This document shows, piece by piece, positions 61,186 to 64,000 of a stretch of 64,000 nt of DNA. This stretch comes from Emiliania huxleyi CCMP1516. Lineage: Eukaryota; Haptophyta; Isochrysidales; Noelaerhabdaceae. Below the pieces are notes generated by a model that did not search any database, was not told the DNA's origin, and was given only the letters and a program-made list of their open reading frames with translations. The DNA lies in assembly GCF_000372725.1 (NCBI RefSeq), contig NW_005200631.1:171362-235361 (forward strand). The letters run 5' to 3'. Position numbers and translations under genes: made by a program. Every line of letters begins with the position of its first letter. Position 1 is the first letter of the stretch.

Positions 61186-61222
61186 TGCTGTGAGAGAGGC
61201 TTGTATCTTAAGAATTCTTTTG
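61186..61222 (+). promoter_or_regulatory. 5' cassette of the PH-PDZ gene
   Basis: GCCAGTGTGCTGTGAGAGAG, GCTTGTATC, TTAAGAATTCTTTTGC. It follows fragment H by about 70 bp, as at the RCC1 gene. Confidence 0.6.
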
Positions 61223-61332
61223 CACTTCCTTCCCCGTCCGACCGCGCCGCCGCAAGACAAACAGAGTACGAAAGCGAGGTACTAGTGGAGCGAGACATCG
61301 CTCCGACCCCTAGAGTGCGAAGAGCTCGTTCG

Positions 61333-64000
61333 CATGGCCGCTCCCTCGTCGCTGCTGCGCGGCGAGCTATACAAGGCGGACCAGATGGGCGCCATCTTTA
61401 AGCTTCGCTGGGTCGAGCTCTGGGCGGGCGGCAAAGGCGAGTGGTCGTCCTACGAGCCTCAGACTCACAGCCCAGGGCACCGCACAGCACAGCACGTATT
61501 AGAAGCACAGTAGCCGGCCTCAAAGAGGCAGTCGTCCTCAATCGAACCCACAAGCTAGCCCGCCGACGCCCGAATCGCCCACTCTTCCAAAAGGCGAGCT
61601 CCGCTGGGGCTACCCCGGTCCAAACGCGGGCACGACCGACCGCGGCATCTCGGACCTGAGCGGCGCGACCGTCTCTCTCGGTGCCGAGGAGTGGCGCGGC
61701 GCGGAGGCTCGCCTCGCCTCCCGTGCCACACCGCGCTGCGTGAGTCTTCCCCCGAGCCTTCTCGGATGTCCTCTCGGTAGGCCCGGTTCGGGTTCCAAGT
61801 GACTCCGCGCTCGCGGCCGCGCACGTACTTCTTCCAGGCCTCGTCGGCCGAGGAGCGGCGCCTCTGGGTCGACGCGATCGAGAACGTCGCCTCGCCCGAC
61901 GTGACTCGCTCCAACCTCGGGGGAGGGTACCGCCTCATCTTCATGGTCCGAGATCGCGCCGAGATCGTACGGGGGGGGGCAGCAGCCCAAGAGAGGCCCG
62001 AGAGAGGCAGCCTCGAGACGGCAGCGAGGCCCCGTTTTGGGAGGGGGGTCCCGCTGTGTGCCTGCCTTTCGCCCCACCACAGTTTGGGGGTGCCCCGTTT
62101 GCATCCCTTGAGCCTGAACCAACAGTTTTTGAAGCCTGAGTTTTTGAAGCCTGAGCCCTCCCCCCCCCCCCCCCCCCTGCCTCCGCCCCCGCCCTACCCC
62201 CCCCGCAGGTCCGGCCGCAGTACCCGCGCCCGTGGGGCATCCTCGGCTGAGGATCCTGCCCTCCTCCAGCGAGCCCCGCCCGCCACTCCTCGTCGGCCCA
62301 CCGCGCAGGCATCGACCTCGGCTCCGCGCCGGGCCTGCCCTGCGTGACGGTGCTCGAGGTGGCTGGCGAGGAGGCGCGCGGCTCGCCAGGGGGCGGACCA
62401 CCGCGGTGGACCAAGACTAGACACCGAGTCGCCGAGGAGGTCGACCGCTCCTTCCCGACCAGGCGCGCGCCGTCGGCCTCCTCGCGGGCGACGTCGTGCT
62501 GACGCTCGGCAGCGCCGCCTTCCAACCGCCTGCTGCGTCGACCAGCCCCATCATGAGTGTCTCTTGGTCGGTACTCAGGCAACACCGTCCTGCGCACTGC
62601 GACGGTGGCGCAGCGGCGGGACCTCCTCCTGCTACGGCAGCCGTGGATGGCGCCTCTCCACGCCGTCGAGCTGTGAACAGGTTGCGCAGCGCGCCTTCCG
62701 CGAGGCTCCGTATGGCCGAGTGACCATGCGGCTCGTGACGCACAACCGCGAGGTCAGCAGCACCAGCCGGCAGCACCAGCCGGCAGCACCAGCTGGCAGC
62801 ACCAGCCAGCAGCACCAGCTGGCGGGACGACTCACTGGCTACTCACTCACTCACTCGCGACCCGCAGCCGCGAGGCTTGGGCACCCCGCCTGCCACCGCC
62901 GTCCCTTCACGCGCCCGGCCCGCGCACGCAGGTCTGCATCATGAAGCACCAGTCGCAGCAGCTCTTCTGCTCGGACCCGCCCGCGGGCGTCGGCGCCGTC
63001 CCCACGCGCTCCCTCGGCAGCGGCGGCGGGTAGCACTCTCTTCACGCGCCTCGCCGTCGGCAGGCGCCATCATCACCCGCTTCCTCGACGGCGGCGGCGT
63101 CGGAGGGCTCAACGCCGGGGACCGGCTCCTCGCCGTCAACGGCAAGCTGGTGACGGACGGCGCCGCCTCTCTGCTGCGCTGCGGGAGGGCGGGGGGCTAG
63201 CACTGACTCGTCGGGGTGGTCTCAGGCGCCGAGCAGCTGTCGCGCCGGCTGCAGGACTCGGCAGGCGAGGTGAAGCTGGTCGTGTCGGGCTACACGACGG
63301 CCCACTCGCTGCGCAAGGAGCGCGAAGGGGGCGAGACGGAACTCCGTGCGGCCGAACGCAGCGCCTCTTCACGCCTGGCCTCGGCTGTGGACAGGACGAG
63401 GAGGGCAAGCTCGGCGTGCGGCTCAGCGACGGGCCTCGCCACTCGCCGCCCGTCCTCTCGGAGGCGAAGCCGAGATGCAGCCGAGATGCAGCCGAGGCGG
63501 AGCGATGCAGCCGAGGTATAGTCGTGGGCGCAGCGCGTGAACGGCGTCTCTTCATGCCGCTCTGCTGTGAACTGCTGTGAACAGGTCGCGCGCTCCTCGT
63601 CGGCGTGGTCCGCCGGCCTCCGCGCGGGCGACGCCGTGGTCGGCGTGAGCGGCGAGGCCGACTCTTCTTCGACGCCGCACCGACTGACGCCTCGCCACTC
63701 ATTCTGGTGACCCGCGACCAATGGATGAGCTCATTAGGCCGTGTTCGACGCCGAAGAGGCCGAGCAGCGCATCGCCGCCGCCGGCCGCAGCGTCAACATC
63801 GTGACGTGGAAGTCGCGCCCAGACATGGATGGCGTGGCGGGCGCCAAGGAGCGGGCGCGGGGCGCGCCGCCGAGGCGGCCGAACGTGACGGCGTCGGCGG
63901 CGGAGTGCTACTACCTTCCGCACGCGTGGCACAAGCAGGAGCTCTATCACGACCTCACGCTGCCGACCTACGATGCGGCGGCCGCCGTGCCGGTTGGAAA
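61333..64000 (+). CDS. PH-domain and multi-PDZ scaffold protein, 3' partial
   Basis: PH domain: exon 1 LRGELYKADQMGAIFKLRWV then ELWAGGKGEWSSYE; exon 2 KGELRWGYPGP ... GATVSLGAEEWRGAEARLAS; exon 3 FGFQVTPRSRPRTYFFQASS then AEERRLWVDAIENV (the conserved C-terminal helix Trp). PDZ 1: PRPWGILGIDLGSAPGLPCV, AVGLLAGDVVLTLG, GRVTMRLVTHNRE. PDZ 2: AIITRFLDGGGVGGLNAGDR then LLAVNGKLVTDG, EQLSRRLQDSAGEVKLVVSG. PDZ 3: EEGKLGVRLSDG, AWSAGLRAGDAVVGVSGE, AEQRIAAAGRSVNIVTW. The frame is still open at 64000 (YYLPHAWHKQELYHDLTLPT). At least ten introns, including introner A copies near 62600-62680, 63340-63400 and 63530-63582 and GCAGCACCAGC/GATGCAGCCGA arrays. It probably tethers signalling or trafficking complexes to membrane lipid. 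Confidence 0.78.

Overview
This is a very GC-rich nuclear contig from a eukaryotic microalga. Genes lie on both strands with no operon logic, and most are cut by spliceosomal introns of about 65-90 bp with GT-AG or GC-AG ends. The protein families fit a secondary-plastid alga, most likely a haptophyte or a relative: GT29 sialyltransferase-like enzyme, Pro-rich secreted proteases, bipartite plastid leader, MCM9, PH/PDZ scaffold. The lineage is an inference from families and style; no rRNA or plastid marker is present.

Layout: 0-2.6 kb, mitochondrial-type OXA1 insertase gene (5' end off the window). 3.1-7.05 kb, TylF-type methyltransferase and an Ala/Glu-repeat IQ-motif protein (both minus). 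7-11 kb, mostly repeats and possible regulatory sequence. 11.1-14.5 kb, GT29 sialyltransferase-like gene (minus), head to head with a TLC-domain gene (14.5-16.0). 16.4-17.8, RCC1/F-box protein (minus). 19.2-20.0, Myb protein. 20.7-23.9, secreted subtilisin. 25.5, ankyrin fragment. 27-28.5, secreted Pro-rich protein (minus). 29.05-29.86, foldback element. 30.4-34.9, multi-domain voltage-gated channel. 37-38.3, MORN membrane protein (minus). 38.6-42.3, JmjC and SET proteins. 44-46, Cys-rich single-pass protein. 46.3-50.2, a membrane-protein remnant (minus) abutting a copia-like retroelement. 50.4-54.0, MCM9 (minus). 54.1-56.6, GH5-DUF285-discoidin protein. 57.1-57.8, small plastid protein. 58-59.5, methyltransferase/F-box/LRR protein (minus). 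61.3-64, PH-PDZ scaffold (runs off the end).

The main signal is not one gene but the introns. Unrelated genes carry copies of the same few intron sequences. These are a short family ending in GCTGTGAACAG, a longer family starting CCTAGAAGC and often carrying a GATATGGGG minisatellite, a third family, and a fourth with a CA/CG microsatellite tail. The inserted introns are bounded by direct repeats of exon sequence (8 bp up to about 28 bp), one copy in the intron and one at the start of the next exon. This is the expected footprint of introner elements, or of intron birth by insertion with duplication, and it looks active and diverse here. A second theme is a shared 5' cassette (a dispersed coding-like fragment followed by GTGCTGTGAGAGAG and AAGAATTCTTTT) placed just upstream of unrelated genes.

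All splice junctions were inferred by eye from reading-frame continuity and family similarity. Positions given for introns can be off by a few bases because of the flanking duplications.
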